Source of the DNA: Pleodorina starrii
Lineage: Eukaryota > Chlorophyta > Chlorophyceae > Chlamydomonadales > Volvocaceae
Reading direction: 5' to 3'
DNA: 64,000 nt
Assembly (NCBI GenBank): GCA_030267565.1
Contig: BRXU01000049.1
Span: 186,001-250,000 of the forward strand
Below, one piece after another: positions 12,301-24,800 of the stretch (the first letter of the stretch is position 1; every line of letters starts with the position of its first letter). The notes under the pieces were generated by a model, which worked only from the letters and a program-made list of their open reading frames with translations, was not told the DNA's origin and searched no databases. A program made the translations under genes and the position numbers.

Positions 12301-15300
12301 CGGCCTCCCCCTTCGCCGCCCTGGCGCTGCTGTTGATCACAGCGTCGGAAATATCTGCGCAGAGTACGACAGTACAGTACAGTACAGTATGATCGGAAGT
12401 TTTAGGTCGGGTCGGGATGTTGCCAAGGTAGGGAAGGGAAGGGCAAAGGGAAGGGACGGGAAGGGAAGGGAAGGGAAGGGGACGTTTTCAGAGGCTGGAG
12501 GTGGAGACTGGGGAGGCGCTGAGAGATGCCCCGAAGGCGGGTTCGGGGGCCCAGAGGAGGAAGGGGAGGTGGTGGTAAGTGGAGGGGCGTATTTCCACAA
12601 AGCCACAAACTCCCAAAGCGACTCTGCCGTGTAGTCCGCCCCCCCAACCGCGCCCACTGCCGTACCCCGTACCCCCACGTGCTGTCTGTGTCGTACCTTT
12701 CTTGTACTCGTACAGCTGCAGTTTGAGTCGTCCGAACAGCGGCTGTCGCTGCGCGTCGGGTGTGTCGGGTCGCGGACCCGCGGGTCGGAGGAAGGCCCAG
12801 GCGATCAAATGGGAGCCGTCGTTGGAGTCGAAGGCGCGGATGTGTTTGCGGTAGCGGCGGTAGCTGACCGGGGGCTGTAGCACCTGCGGGGGGGAGGGGA
12901 GGGGGGAAAGGGGGGAGGGGGGAGAGAGGGGGGGGGGAATGGAACGAGAGGGGCAGAAGGACAAGGGGGGTGTTGGAAACAGCGGGCGTTGGAGACGGCG
13001 GTGTGCACACACACACACATCCACACATCCACATATACACACACACACCTCAAGTAGTTGCCGTACTCAGTGCCGTACTCAGTGCCGCGTCGTACTTACC
13101 TCGAATATGATGAGGGGGTCCAGCGCCACGAACCTCTCCGCCGTCTCGTCCACCAACAGAGTCTCCTCCCAGGCGGCCATCGTGCGGGCCTTATGGTGGT
13201 GTGTGTGTGTGGTTGGGTGGGGTGGTTGGGGTCAAAGAAAAAAGATACCGCGGGAAGGGAAAAGGGGGAGATTGATTGAGAGGGGAGGTGAGAGTGTAGA
13301 GAAAGTCGGCGGGGGTGTAAGAAAAAACAGTGCATGGGTGGCCGGGGGAGGGGATGGCGGAGCGGAGGGCCCTAAACCCTAAAACCCTAAAACCCTATAA
13401 CCTGAAACGATGATGAAGAGGGCAAAGAGGGTCCCCAACGACCCGGTGTGTGGCAACGGGCGTCGTCGGGCCAGGTCATAGACATCGAGTACAGGTTGTC
13501 GTACAACATGTCGTACAGTACGACGTGTACGACACACCTCTGGCCTGCTCATCAGGTCGAACGGCTCCGTCTGTATGGGCGGGATGGCTCTGAAGATGGA
13601 GGCGGCTGGCTGGTCGCTGTTGTTGCCAACGGTCATTTGGCTGGGACGACCCGCATAGGCCAGCAACTGTTTGGGGAAGGGGAGAGAGAGAGGGAGGGGA
13701 GGGCGGGAGGGGCGGGGGTATAAAGAGAAATTCGCAGCGGAGAAGGAGACGGCGTTAGCGAACGGACCCAGAACCCGAGGGGCGGGGGAAGCAGGGGGAG
13801 GGCGGGAGGGCGGGGGAGGGTGGTGGGTTTGATAGAGAACTTGTAGGAGGGGGAGGAGAGAGGGGGAGAAAGGGGGGAGAGGGGAGGGATGGCGGGAAGA
13901 GAGAAACAGTGCGAGGGGCCCAGGCGATGCCGGAAAACCGGGTTGGTGTGTGTGTGTGGGGGGGGGGGGGGCGGAGTGGGTGGGGGCGGAGGGGACTGCT
14001 TGGCAGGCAAGGGAGGGAGGCAACCGTCCCAACCGCTGCCAACCGCTTCAACCGCTCCAACCACCCAACCAACCCACCTGCGCCGCCATGTCCGCATCCA
14101 GCAGTCCGGTGGGTGGATAGTCCAGGGAGGTCAGGTACTTCCCCGTGTTGGCATCCAGGCAGTGAACTCGTACGACAGGATTAGTCAGCAGCGGATCCAG
14201 TCGGAGGGCCTGGTGTGTGTGTGTATGGGGGAGCGGGGGGGAGGGGGATGGGAGGGAGCGCGGGGGCCGGGGGGCGTCATGAAGGGGATGGGGAAGGGCG
14301 CGAAAGGGGGGGCTGTGGGATTGGGGTTTTGGGGGTGGAGGGAAAGGGGAAAGGGCGGGGTCCGGAGTAGTTCTGGTAGTGACGTGACCGATGTGATCGA
14401 TGTGATTTGTATCCGGTTGTGTGTGGTGCTGGAAGGGGGGAGGGAGGGAGGGGGTGCTGCCCCGCGGGTAAAGTACTTGATGAGAAAATGACGGATGCTC
14501 GTGACAAGCAAGCAAGCAGGGCCCACGTGGGGATCCCAACTGGCCCGCCGCGATCCCGACAGCCTCGTAACAGCGGCACCGCGCGTCAGCATCAGTACGG
14601 CACAGTACGGCACAGTACGACAACGTCGTAAAACGAGGAGGCGCCGCACCTCGGAACGCGCGATGGTGATGGCCAGCACGTTTGGCGGAGTGGGTTTTGT
14701 GTACAGCGGTCCGCATACGGGGATGTACGGGACATCTGATTCGTCCCACTCCTCCTCCCCCGGCCCCTCCCCCTCCTCCACGGCGGCAAAGACGGTGCGA
14801 TAGCCGTACGCTTCACCGCTGCCGCTGTCGTTCCCGCCGGGCGACGTTGTCGTCGTCGTCGCCGCCGGCATGCTGCCGTCCCCGCCGTCGCCGTCCCCGT
14901 CACGGCCAGTTGCATCTGTGAGACGGGACGGGACGGGAGGGTCGTTGGCGGTCGGTGGTTGGTGGTTGGTGTTAGGGTGTTGTGTCTCCTAAAGCCGTTC
15001 TGTTACGGGGAGTGCGGAAGCGCAGCGGCGACGGAGCATCCGCCGGTCCGTCCGTCCGGGGGTCGACAGGGGTGCGACTCCCTACACGGCCGGAACCCGA
15101 GCGCTCTCCTCCGGGGATACGGACACGGGGCATGGGCCCAAGCGCTTTTCTCCCCCGCCTCAGTCGCTTCCCCTCCAGCGCACGGCCAGCTGGCTTCCCC
15201 CCCCCCCGCCTCTGAAGCGCTTCCCATTCGGAGGATGTTCCGGAGCTCACTGGAACGACAGTCAAACCGACAGCCTGGCCTGGCGACCGCGCTGTCCCAT

Positions 15301-16293
15301 ACCCCCAATACCCCCAATACCCCCCGGGTGGTGCAGCACTACTTGGATTGCAGCCACCCATACCCCCAATACCCCGCCCCCCCCCCGGGTGGCGCAGCGC
15401 CGATTGGATTGCAGCCACCTCTCATCGCTCACTCGGAATGCTGCTCGACGAGGCGGGTCTCGACCCCGTTGGGCCCAGCTGCGCCGCCGTGCCCGGCTCC
15501 TTCTCCGGCGAGCCCGCCGGCGAGGCGGCGGGAGCGCCCCGCGCCGCCGCTGTCTTGGCCGCCACGGCGGCGACCGCGGCTGCCGGCACCGGCGCCGGGC
15601 CCAGCACGTTCCCTGCCGCCGTGGCAGCCGCCGCCGCCGCATGGCGCCGCTTCGTGCGCCGCATGCTGGCGTTCAGGCTCAGCGACAGATCTGAGCCGCC
15701 GCCGTCGGAGGCGGCGCCCGAGGGCGGCGTTGCTGCGGCTGCCGCCGCGCTGGGACGAGCATCCCGGCCTCCGCCGGGTCCCAGACGGGAGGGCGGCAGC
15801 GCGAACGCCAGCGGCGTTGCGCCGCTGCCGCCGGCTTCGCCGGCGCCGTCAGCAGGAGAGGTCGCTGTTGCTGCTGCTGCTGTTGCTGATGATGATGGTG
15901 GTACACGTGCGGGAATTCTGCGCGGATTGGGGGGTGTTGCTGGGGAGGGGCCCCAGGCCGAAGAGGCGGCTGCCGCGGGGCCGCTGCCCGCTGGGAGGTC
16001 GTCATCGTCGTCGGCGATCGCTCCAAAGGAAACCCGGCGAGGTCCTTGAAACGTAACATGTCAGTAAAAGGGTACACGAGGTTCAAAGGGGCCGCTTTTG
16101 CGATTAGTGGAAAGTTGGGTTCCTGCAAGGGTTCGCACCATGCCGATGGGCAACTTCCTGTACCTGGGTCACGGGCTGCGGCTTGTCCTCTAGCTCCTGG
16201 ACCGGAAACGGTGGCTTCCCCTGCTGGCATCTCGTCTATTTCTCCTTGGAGGCTGAAGCGTGCCGAGGGAGGTGGCAAGTCATCGGGTGTCAT
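2107..16293 (-). CDS. AHI1: Jouberin (AHI1)-like WD40 ciliary protein, 20 exons, complete
   Basis: Exons, in coding order: 16293-16164, 16044-15433, 14915-14650, 14209-14078, 13666-13538, 13189-13100, 12883-12697, 12354-12104, 11144-11048, 8816-8683, 8286-8142, 7792-7203, 7019-6936, 6558-6471, 6006-5649, 5509-5328, 4956-4841, 4483-4328, 4072-3987, 3832-2107. The CDS is 5559 nt (1852 aa). Jouberin acts at the ciliary transition zone. Blade motifs in order include [52 protein letters not shown] and VAWNPQFHIAAVCSF, matching the AHI1 propeller (about residues 680-1250). The preceding region (about 340-630, with WAFLRPAG and RLKLQLYEY) fits the AHI1 segment before the propeller. Propeller loops carry long Ala/Gly inserts (exons 12 and 15). 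The animal C-terminal SH3 is absent and a Gln-rich tail is present. Introns 17 and 19 use GC donors. The start is the first ATG, followed by TPDDLPPPSARF. Exons 1-2 are less certain than the propeller. Confidence 0.9.
9119..9626 (+). mobile_element. SINE/retroelement-like body, 5'-truncated copy in jouberin intron 9
   Basis: These 508 bases are nearly identical to 11532-12039 at a constant offset of 2413, with only a few substitutions. This copy lacks the tRNA-like head present in the other and starts directly after a CA-rich array. It ends with ATATGTAACAGTTACAC and runs into an (ACACATGC)n array, which looks like a microsatellite tail. It lies inside the intron between coding exons 11144-11048 and 8816-8683. 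Confidence 0.65.
9627..9945. repeat. ACACATGC octamer microsatellite arrays flanking the tail copy
   Basis: Arrays of ACACATGC with occasional ACATACATGC variants run from 9627 to 9727 and from 9834 to 9945, interrupted by the tail copy at 9728-9836. They are intronic in the jouberin-like gene. Open frames across them (HTCTHMHT-type) are repeat artefacts. Confidence 0.9.
9728..9836 (+). repeat. Tail-only copy of the SINE-like element
   Basis: The last 109 bases of the element body (9518-9626) recur here at an offset of 210, again followed by an (ACACATGC)n array. A further diverged tail copy can be seen at about 10752-10843, also followed by the same array. The pattern suggests tandem duplication of tail plus array rather than separate insertions. 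Confidence 0.7.
10843..10988. repeat. ACACATGC octamer microsatellite array
   Basis: About 18 copies of the same octamer follow a diverged copy of the SINE-like tail. The array lies in the jouberin intron, 60 bases past the donor of exon 11144-11048. Confidence 0.9.
11420..12066 (+). mobile_element. tRNA-derived SINE-like element with tRNA-Thr-like head
   Basis: The head at 11420-11493 resembles a tRNA: A-box GTAGCTCAAGTTGGTAGAGC, B-box GAGTTCGATCC, anticodon loop TTAGTAA (anticodon AGT, Thr). Acceptor, anticodon and T stems contain mismatches, so I do not call a functional tRNA. It is followed by a 508-bp body (11532-12039) shared with 9119-9626 and a CA-rich tail to 12066. Head, body and simple-repeat tail is the classic SINE layout. 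The element is antisense to the jouberin-like gene, in intron 8 (between exons 12354-12104 and 11144-11048). Target-site duplications were not resolved. Confidence 0.65.
13370..13402. repeat. Interstitial telomere-like repeat (CCCTAAA/CCCTAAAA)
   Basis: Four successive CCCTAAA(A) units lie in the jouberin intron between exons 13538 and 13189. The octamer is the complement of TTTTAGGG, the telomere unit of Chlamydomonas-type algae. Single or double units also occur at about 1825, 6266, 31685, 33618 and 38980. Confidence 0.75.
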
Positions 16294-18881
16294 GGTTGTT
16301 TCCTTACGCAATTAAAAGCGTTATACAATCTCTAATTGACACATATTTATCTATGCAGGCGTTCGAAGGGGCTTTTCGCGTTCAAAACGAAGTGGGTCTG
16401 CACCATTTGTAAGAACTAAGAAGGTGCCGGACGGTCTGCGGCTCTTGTTTGCGGAAATAGAAGTTTTAAGAATATACATTGCAATTGAGAGTATTATTAT
16501 TGTCAGCTGGTGTTGCGCCTCACTGGGTGTGCATTATCATAATTAGCGTACGTACGGGCTTTGTTCCTGGGCTTGGTGCTGCCCTGAACCGCAGTATTAT
16601 TGATCCCAACAACATAGTCAGGTCATTGTTGTTGTGGCAACATGGTTTGTGGTCGTGGCTCTTGGGCTCTGGTCCGTCGCGGTCGTTAACGACCAACTCC
16701 CATTCCGGTCATTAGTCATCCGCCCTGCGTCCATGACCCCTCCGCGCTCCGCCTCTTGGTGAGTCCATGAGGTAGTCGGAACACACACATTCCGCCGGCT
16801 GCACATCAGATGCTGTGATGCGAAGAGCCGCAACCGTGCTCGGCGGCGCCAAGGCTGCCTCAGGCTAAGTTGCTTGGCAGCCGACGCGAACTTCTGCCGC
16901 TGCGCATTTGAAAGATGCCCAAGGGACGCATGTAAAAGGAAGCCCGTAAATGCGCGAAAACGCGACCCGCCTGAATCCTGCATCAACAAATTACGTGTCG
17001 GCAGCTCCGGAACCAGAGTGTTGGGGGGAAATGTCAAATGTGTGCGCGCCACTGTCCACCTGCCGACGCACGCTTCTAAATGGGGCCTGCTGTCACTTGT
17101 TTAACCGGTCAGACACGCCCGGTGCACCCATTGGAGCCGGGCCGGGCCTCTCTCTGCAATGTCCCCATTGCGGCAGAAGCGGCATAAGACCTGCCTGTGG
17201 TGCAGCGGCGGTGTGGCAGGAACGCAGGATGTCCCTCCCCTGCGGAGGGAGTCAACCTCGTCGACACGAGCCGTTACATCTTCATAGCGCGTAACGGGTC
17301 GCGCAACATTTCGTCAGGGGGTCACCAAATGGTGGTCTCCCCGCCCGCCCACCCCCCGGACTTTTTCTGATTCGATACCGTTTACGGGCTCCGGCCTATA
17401 CGTGGATAACCCCCCTTCCCCGCCGTCTCGGAAACCAATCCCCCGCGGGTTGGGTTTTCCAGTACAGCAGTCGGTTCCCCGTATGAATGAATGGACGCCG
17501 TGAATGCGCGCTTCCACTGTCCTACACGTTGTTGTACCACAGACAGTCAGACAGACAGACAAGTAGACAAACAGGGAAAAGAGAAAACCTCTCCTTCCTT
17601 CCTTGCGCGAGACACATACCGTCAGTCCGAACGTCGCCCAACACGGCCGTTTACCGCCACCACCGCCTCCTCCACAAGCCAGAGGCCCCGCGCAGCTTCT
17701 CAACAGCTCGGCCCCCATCCGCCCATCCGCCATCATCCGGGCCTTTTCCCCCGCCTCTCAGGCCAGGCGCTTTTTCCTAACCCCAGGTACGGCACGGTAC
17801 GACACCCGCTCCACCAGCTGTCCACCGTCGCGCCGCCCCAACGCGGCTCCACGCCCCCCTCCCCCGAGTTTTTCGTCCAAAGTCACACACATATACACAC
17901 ATACACACACACCGAACCAAACCCATGCGGCGCGGTAACCAGCGATTACCTACTACCAAGTTGCGCTCTTGCCAGTCCGACAACATGTGGGTGGGTGGGT
18001 GGGTGGGTGGGTGGGTGGATGATGCGGCGATGCGGCGGACGCCTGTCGCCAACTCGCCACCCAACTCGCCCATCCGCGCCCCCTCCCTCCCTTCCCCCCC
18101 TTTTGTGTGTCACGCACTGCGCTGCTGCACGCTTCCGTCTTCCGTCCACCGACCCGTCAAGAGCTGCACTCGTCGCCTCAACGTCGCTTCAACGTCCCTT
18201 GAAACGTCCCTGCGGTTCGTCGTTTCTTTTCTCCAATCGCCGCTGGCGGCCAACAAACCCTAACCCTCCATCCACCAACTCAACCCTAAGTGTCGCATCA
18301 CAGCACTGCTGCACATCGTCAGAGGTCCGACAATCCACGAAAAGACCCCCACCTTTACCCACCCCCACCCTCACCCTCGCTTCGCCACCCCAGCCACGAA
18401 CCGCACGCCCCACCCCCAGCGTCCACGCACGCACCAATTGGCGCCGAAACCAAAAGGCATCAGCTGCTGCCGCGCCAGCGCCCGCCGACCTCGAGCCCCA
18501 ACGACTCCCGCTGTGGGGACGTGCGCCCTACCCCACACTAACATTCGCACCCCCCCCCCTGCCGCAGACTCCACACCCCCAGCCGCTATCACGACCTCCT
18601 CCCCATGTGACCACCAGGACCAACAAATACAGCAGAGTCCTCCAAACATGAACTGCCGGTACCCACCGCCTCCTCACATCTCCTCCTCCTACCTCCCAAA
18701 AGCAAGAAAAGAAGCCGTTACGAAACGCTCCGTACCGAACGTTGCCATCTTCGCAAAACCCGTCGCGCAAGAGCCCCGTCCCGCCCCCTTAAGAAGCCAA
18801 ATCCCTGCCTCCCTCCCACAAACCGCGCACCGCCCACCCCAAGATCCCAAGAACCCAAGACGCCCTAAAGAGGGAGGAGCC
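16294..18881. other. Intergenic: jouberin promoter side and 3' region of the DDT/PHD gene
   Basis: No coding exon could be supported. The segment next to 16293 is AT-rich (16300-16650) and would hold the jouberin promoter. The rest, up to 18881, is the 3' flank of the DDT/PHD gene. A minus-strand TGTAA at 17274-17278 is a possible, distant poly(A) signal. GTGG and CCCTAA simple repeats occur near 17985-18020 and 18258. Confidence 0.5.
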
Positions 18882-21800
18882 CTAAAAGATGTCCTCTCGC
18901 TGGTTCAACTTCACCCGCCGACCCGACCGCGTCGTCGTCACACCCGACGGATCCGCCGACGCCTCCCGACTGCGTTTCCCACCGCCGCCGCCGCCGACAC
19001 CACCACCACCCGCCGCCGCCGCCTGCAGCCCCGCCGCCTGGCGCCGCGTCGTCAACTGATGCGTCGGGTACGACACCGCCCGCGCCGCCGACACCGGCGG
19101 CTCGTAATCCTCCGAGCCCGGGTCGCCGCCGCCGCCGCCGCCTGCGGCGGCGGCGGCGCCGGCGGCGCCGCCCGCCGCCGCGCCGGCGCGGACGCATACG
19201 GGGCACAGCCAGTCGCCTTCCGGCACGTCCGCCAGGCCCGCGCAGGGCAGGTGCATGGCCCGATTGCAGCCGGCGCCGTCGCAGCAGAGCAGCTCCCCCT
19301 CGAGACCGCATCGCAGGCACAGGCCGGTCCACTCGGGCGAGGAGCCGATGCCGATGAGGGCGGGGTCGTCGGTCAGGTGGTAGGGGTCCGACGACTCGGC
19401 GGCGGCGGCGGCGGCGGCGGCCGCCGCCGCCGCGGCGGCGGCGGGGCCCAGCAGCGCTATGAGCGCGGCGGGTCCCTTCTTGGCCTTACGCGCCGCCGCT
19501 GCGGCGGCGCCGCCGGCGGCCTCGAACTCGCGCCGGCGCTTGGCGGCCTGCGCTCAGGGATGTGGCGCGAACAAGGCTCCTTGACACACACACACACACA
19601 TATGGCACCTTATGGCACATACACACACATACACACATGCACCTGGCTTGCGCACGTACGCGCACATGCACAAACACACACTTATACCCTAACCCGTACT
19701 GAATCACCATGATGGTTCCTGGATCCAACAGGATCCACTCATGGACTCATGGAGTCATGGAGTCATGGGTAACATGTGCGGTGTTGGGTTTTGCCAGGCC
19801 TGTTGGGGCCACCAGGGTGCCAACCATGCGCATGCGCGGACTGCAGATTCGAACAGTCAGGGCGCACACACCCCCACCTTGACACAAACACATCCCCGGT
19901 ATCGCGGTATGGCACAAACACACAGATATATACCTGGCTCGCGCACGCACACGCACATACACACACACTCGTACCCTTAATCCCTACTGAATTACCATGA
20001 TGGTTCATGACGGTTCATGAATCCAACAGGATCCAGCAGCAGGATCCAGCAGCAGGATCCAGCAGCAGGATCCAGCAGCAGGATCCACTCATGGAGTCAT
20101 GGGTAACATGTGCACGCGCACGCACGCACCTTGATCATGGGCGTGCAGCGGTCTACCAGCACATGAGCCGCATACGCCACAGCCGCCTCCGTGGGGGCCC
20201 CGCCGCCGCCGCCGCCCGGCCCCGCCGCCGCCGACGCCGCCAGCACCCGACGCAGATCCCGCAGCCACACCGCCCTCTCGCGCGCCGACCGCCACAGCGC
20301 AGCACCCTTCGCGGCGGAGAAGATGCGCAGGTTCAGGACCGCCTCGCCGTCGGGGCCAGCCGACAGTACGGCATCCGTACTGTTGCGCAGGCGCTCCTCC
20401 TCGTTGTCGCTGTCGTCCAGCTCGTCCAACGCCGCCACCTGACGGAGCGGGCCCGCGACGCCGCCGCCGCCGCCGGCGGCGGCCAAAACCGCGACAGCGG
20501 CTTCCGCCGCTGCGGAGTCATCTGCGGTGGTGACTAGGTGGCCGGGCGCGTCGGTTGACTTAGGCACTGCGTCGCCGCCGTTGACGCTGCCGGCCTCAAC
20601 GGCCACAACGCTGCCGCTGGCGGCGGCAGCGCCAGGTACGGACGATGACGACGGCGGCTCATCGGCTGATGGCGGCTGCGCCACCTCCATTGGCTCCGCC
20701 GCTGCCGCCGCTGCCGCTGCCGTCCCGTCCGTGGCGTCCGCCATTGCGACGTCGGCATCAGGAGCCGCGGCCGCGGCGGGTGCAGGCGGCTGCGGCCGCC
20801 GTCGCCGCAGGACCGCCGCCGCCGTCGCCGCAGGACCGCCGCATGGCGCTGCAGCGGCCTCGGGGGTGGGCGCCTGCGTCCGTGGAATGCGCACGCGGCC
20901 CCTGAGGAGGAAGAGGAACGCGCACACGGGGGGGGGGGGCGATGTGAGCACCGTAATTATCACCTTCTGCGCCGAGACGGGCAGCGAGATGGGTAGCGAG
21001 ATGGGTAGCGAGATGGGCAGCGAGACGAGCAGAGTAGGGCCCAGCAGCCATGAGGGCATTGTCCTGACTCCCTTGCCCACTCGCGTCTTCTTCTCCTGCC
21101 TGCCTGGTTGCCATCCCCCCCCGGTCCACACTTCGCGCCGCCACTCAAGCCCCCCTGCCGCTCAGCATACCGACTAACCGATCAACCGACTAACCGACCT
21201 GCTGGTCATTGACGCCGCCGCCGCAATCTCCGCCGCCGTCTGCTGCGGCGCCGCCACCTGCGGCGTGGCGCCGCCGCCGCTCTGCTGCCCCTCCGCCCCC
21301 TCGCCAACCTGCCCCTCCCCGCCCGCTTCCGCCTCCGCCTCCGCCGTCGCTGCCTCCGCCGTCGCCGCCGTCGCTGCCGCCGCGTCCGCGGCGCCCTCCG
21401 GCTTGTCGGCGGCCGCCTCCGCCGCTGCCGACGGCGGCGGCGCCGCCTCCTCCGCCGCCTGCTGCTGCTGCTGCAGCAGCTGCTCGAGCCGCTCCGGATA
21501 GGATGGGTCCGCGGGCGCCAGCATGAACTCCGCCTCGAATTGCTCCGCCTCCGAAACCGCGGGCGCCAGGCTGACGTCGTCGCCGCCTAGGGGGAGGCCC
21601 TCCCCCAGCGCGTTGAGGACGGCCTGTAGGGGCGGCCAGGCCAGGGAGTGAAACCGCCGCCGTGTTACCATCTTACCAAACGGGCGGACCTCCGCGGCCG
21701 TCGGCTCGTCGCCCAGCCGGCCCCCCCAGACATCCCAATCGCAAAACTGACCCAACCCGCCCTCGTCCCCCTCCCCTCCCCAGCCCTCCCAGCCCACCTC

Positions 21801-24800
21801 CAGCTCCGTCAGCAGCTCTAACAGCGCCCGACCGTCACTGCAGTGCTCCAATGCAGCCAACCGCTCCCGCCAAACATCGAACCCGTCAGCAGAGGAAGCA
21901 GCAGCAGCAGCAGCAGTACCGGCGGCGGCGGCGCCACCGCTGCTGCTGCCAGCGGCGTCCCCTCCGGCGGCCGCGGCCGCGGCCCCGTCCGCCTCAACGG
22001 GCGCTGCAGCGACGGCGGCGGCGGCGGCGCCTGCCGGCGGCGGCGGCGGCAGCTGGAATCCCGCCGACGCCAGGCCCGAGAGCATTCCCATCAGCTCCGA
22101 AATCGCCTTGGACAGCACCAACTGCACCCGCTCGGCCTGTGGGGGGTGTGTGTGGCACGGGGGCACGGGGGCAGTGGTTTCGGAGGCAGGGTGCCAGAAA
22201 AGAGATTCGGCAAGAGGACCGCTAACACCACCACCACCACCACCACCACCACCACCACCACCACCACCACCCCCAACCCCCCCCAACCCAGCCCACCTGC
22301 AGCACCTCCAGCGGCCTCAGCTCCTCATCCTGATCCGGCAGATGAAAGATCCGCCGACCGCGACGCAGCCAGAAGCTGTCGCGAGGCACCTGGTGCGGAC
22401 CCCCCAACAGCTCCATCACGGCGCTCGCCACAGCCGGCAACTCCTCCTCCACCTCCACCTCCTTCGCCTCCTCCTCCTCCTTCGCCTCCTCCTTCGCTTC
22501 TTCCTTCTCCTCCTCCTCCCTCGCAGGCCCCTCCTCCTTCGCCGCCGCTGCCGCTGCTGCCGGCTCCTCGCCGTCGGCCTTCTGCCCCTCCTCCCCGTCC
22601 CGCAGCTGGGGTCCCGGCGCCTTCGCCTGCCCCGCCCCACCCTCGGGCTCGTCCTCTGGTTCCTTCTTCACGACGGCGGCTGTGTCGGGATGGGCCGGTG
22701 GCTGGACGCTGGCGGCGTCAGCGGTGTCCGGAGGCTGCGGACCGGCGGCGGCTTGGGGACCATCGGCGGAAGTGGCCGCGGCGGTCCCCGGCTCAGCCTT
22801 CACCACGCCGCCGCCGCCACCGCCGCCATCCACAGCCTCCGCCTTGACCTCCGGCGCGGGCGGCGGCGGCGCCGCCGCCGTCGGCGGTTCCGCCTTTACT
22901 GCCGCAGCCGGCGGCGGCTCGGACTTGACGGGCGCTTCCGCTGCCGCCGCCGCTGCCGCCACAGGCGGCGGCGGAGGCTTGGAATCTACCTCCATATCAT
23001 CGGCGGCGGCGCCGCCGCCGCCGCCGGCTCCCCCTGCCATGTCCACCGACTCCGTCGCCTCCGAGTCGTCGCCGTCAGCGGCGGCGGCGGCGGCGCGGGA
23101 CTGCACCCGCGCGCGCGCCATGGCGGCGGCGGCCGCCGCCGCGGCCGCCGCGGCGGCGGCTTGGACCGCAGCGGCGGCGGAGGCCCCCCTTCCGGGCTGC
23201 GGCCCCGCTGCCGCCGCCGCCTGCGCCGCCGCCGCCGTCCCGGGCCCCACGTCTTCCGTCTCCGTCGACGGCGTCGGTGGGGTCGGCGGCGTCGGCGGCG
23301 ACGGCGGCTCGGGCGGCGGCGGCGGCGGTGGCGGCGGCGGCGGCTGCAGCGCCGCGACGAGCTGCGCATACTTGCGTCGCAGCACCGCGAACAGCTCACG
23401 TTCCCTGCAACGCAAGGCCAGGGGCCAGGGGCCAGGAGGACACGCAACGCACCGGCAACGCAAAATCAGGTCGTTGTGTCAACCGACCCGCGGGTCGTGC
23501 TGCGCCGCCGGCCACCCGCGGAAAAACCGTGACCCGGGCCTCATCGTCCTGCGCCATCCCGCTCACCGCCCTCAAAAGGCCTTTCGCCAGTTCACGACCC
23601 TCCCGCCCCGCCAATTTTGACGAACCGGCTACCGGTATGAACGAAACCAGGAGCACTTAGAACCGAGCTCGATCGGCGCTCTCTTCCCAAATCCACCTTC
23701 CCCCAAAAGCCCCGTCCCTCCGTCCATGTGCCCATCGACCCATGCCAGCATCCAGCCCTATATAAACCCAATGAATCCAACCCCAGGGAACATAACCCCC
23801 TTCCCCAACCCCACAGCCTGACAGCCACCCACCGCGGCCCCCTCCTGTTCAGCCCCTCCAGCAGCGCATCCAACTCCTCCCGACTCGACACCAGCCCCAC
23901 CGCCGGCTGCTGCCCCGGCAGTGGTGGCGGCGGCGGAGCCGCCGCCGCCGCCGGGGCCGCCGCCGCCTCCGGCGGCGGCGGCGGAGCCGCTTCCGCGGCT
24001 CCGCCGCCTGACGTCGACGTGGGTGCGTCGACGGCAGTCCCTTCCGCTGGGTCATCTTGCTGCTGGATGTGGTTGGCGGCGCCGTCGCCGACGGCGGCTT
24101 GCGCCGCGGCGCCGGCGGCGGCTCCGCCGCCGGCGGCTTGCGCCGCGTGGTGCGCGGCAATGTGCACCGCGTGTTGTGTGTGCTGTGCTGCAGGGACCCC
24201 CAGGCCGTGCTCCGGCTGGGAGGTGTCCTCCACAAACAGCAGCGGGCCGGCGCCTCCGAGCAGCCAGTAGCGCCGGTGGTACCTGGCCGGCGAGCAGGCG
24301 GGCAGGCAGGCGGACAGGCAGGGGACAGGAGGGCGGGCGGGGGTAACGAACGAACAAAGATGGAACCGCGGCGGTGGAATGGAGGCGCCGTGCTCTTCCT
24401 CCCTCACCTGTCGCTCCCCAGCGCCCCCAACCCTCACTGCCCCCCTCCCACATACACATACACGCCCAGTCCTCCCCCTCCCCCCCTCCCTCTCCCTCCC
24501 GCTCCCACCTGTCGCTCCCCAGCGCCTCCAGCCTCACCGCCACCTTCCGCAGCTCCGCCTCGTGCGTGTTGTCGCGAGCAAACCACTCCTCCTCGCGGGC
24601 GCGGAGCTCAGCCTCGGTGGCGCCGCGGGAGCGCTTGCGACGCTGAGGGAGGGGAGGGAGCGAGAGCCAGGAATGGGAGGGATTCTGAGTGGAGATGGAG
24701 CCGAGTGGCCGCGCGCCCATGCAGCCGAGCAGCAGCCCAACCGTTCCCCGCCTGCTTTCCCCTCTTACCGTAAACCCTCAAATTCGCATTCCAGACATAC

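Noticed and set aside
14959..16056. 365-codon plus-strand ORF
   Set aside because: It lies antisense to exons 15433-16044 of the jouberin-like gene and has only Pro/Arg/Ser bias.
21843..23620. Long plus-strand ORFs rich in Pro, Arg and Ala
   Set aside because: They are antisense to exons 19 and 20 of the DDT/PHD gene, whose minus-strand frame contains the conserved WSD and SUMO-motif sequences.
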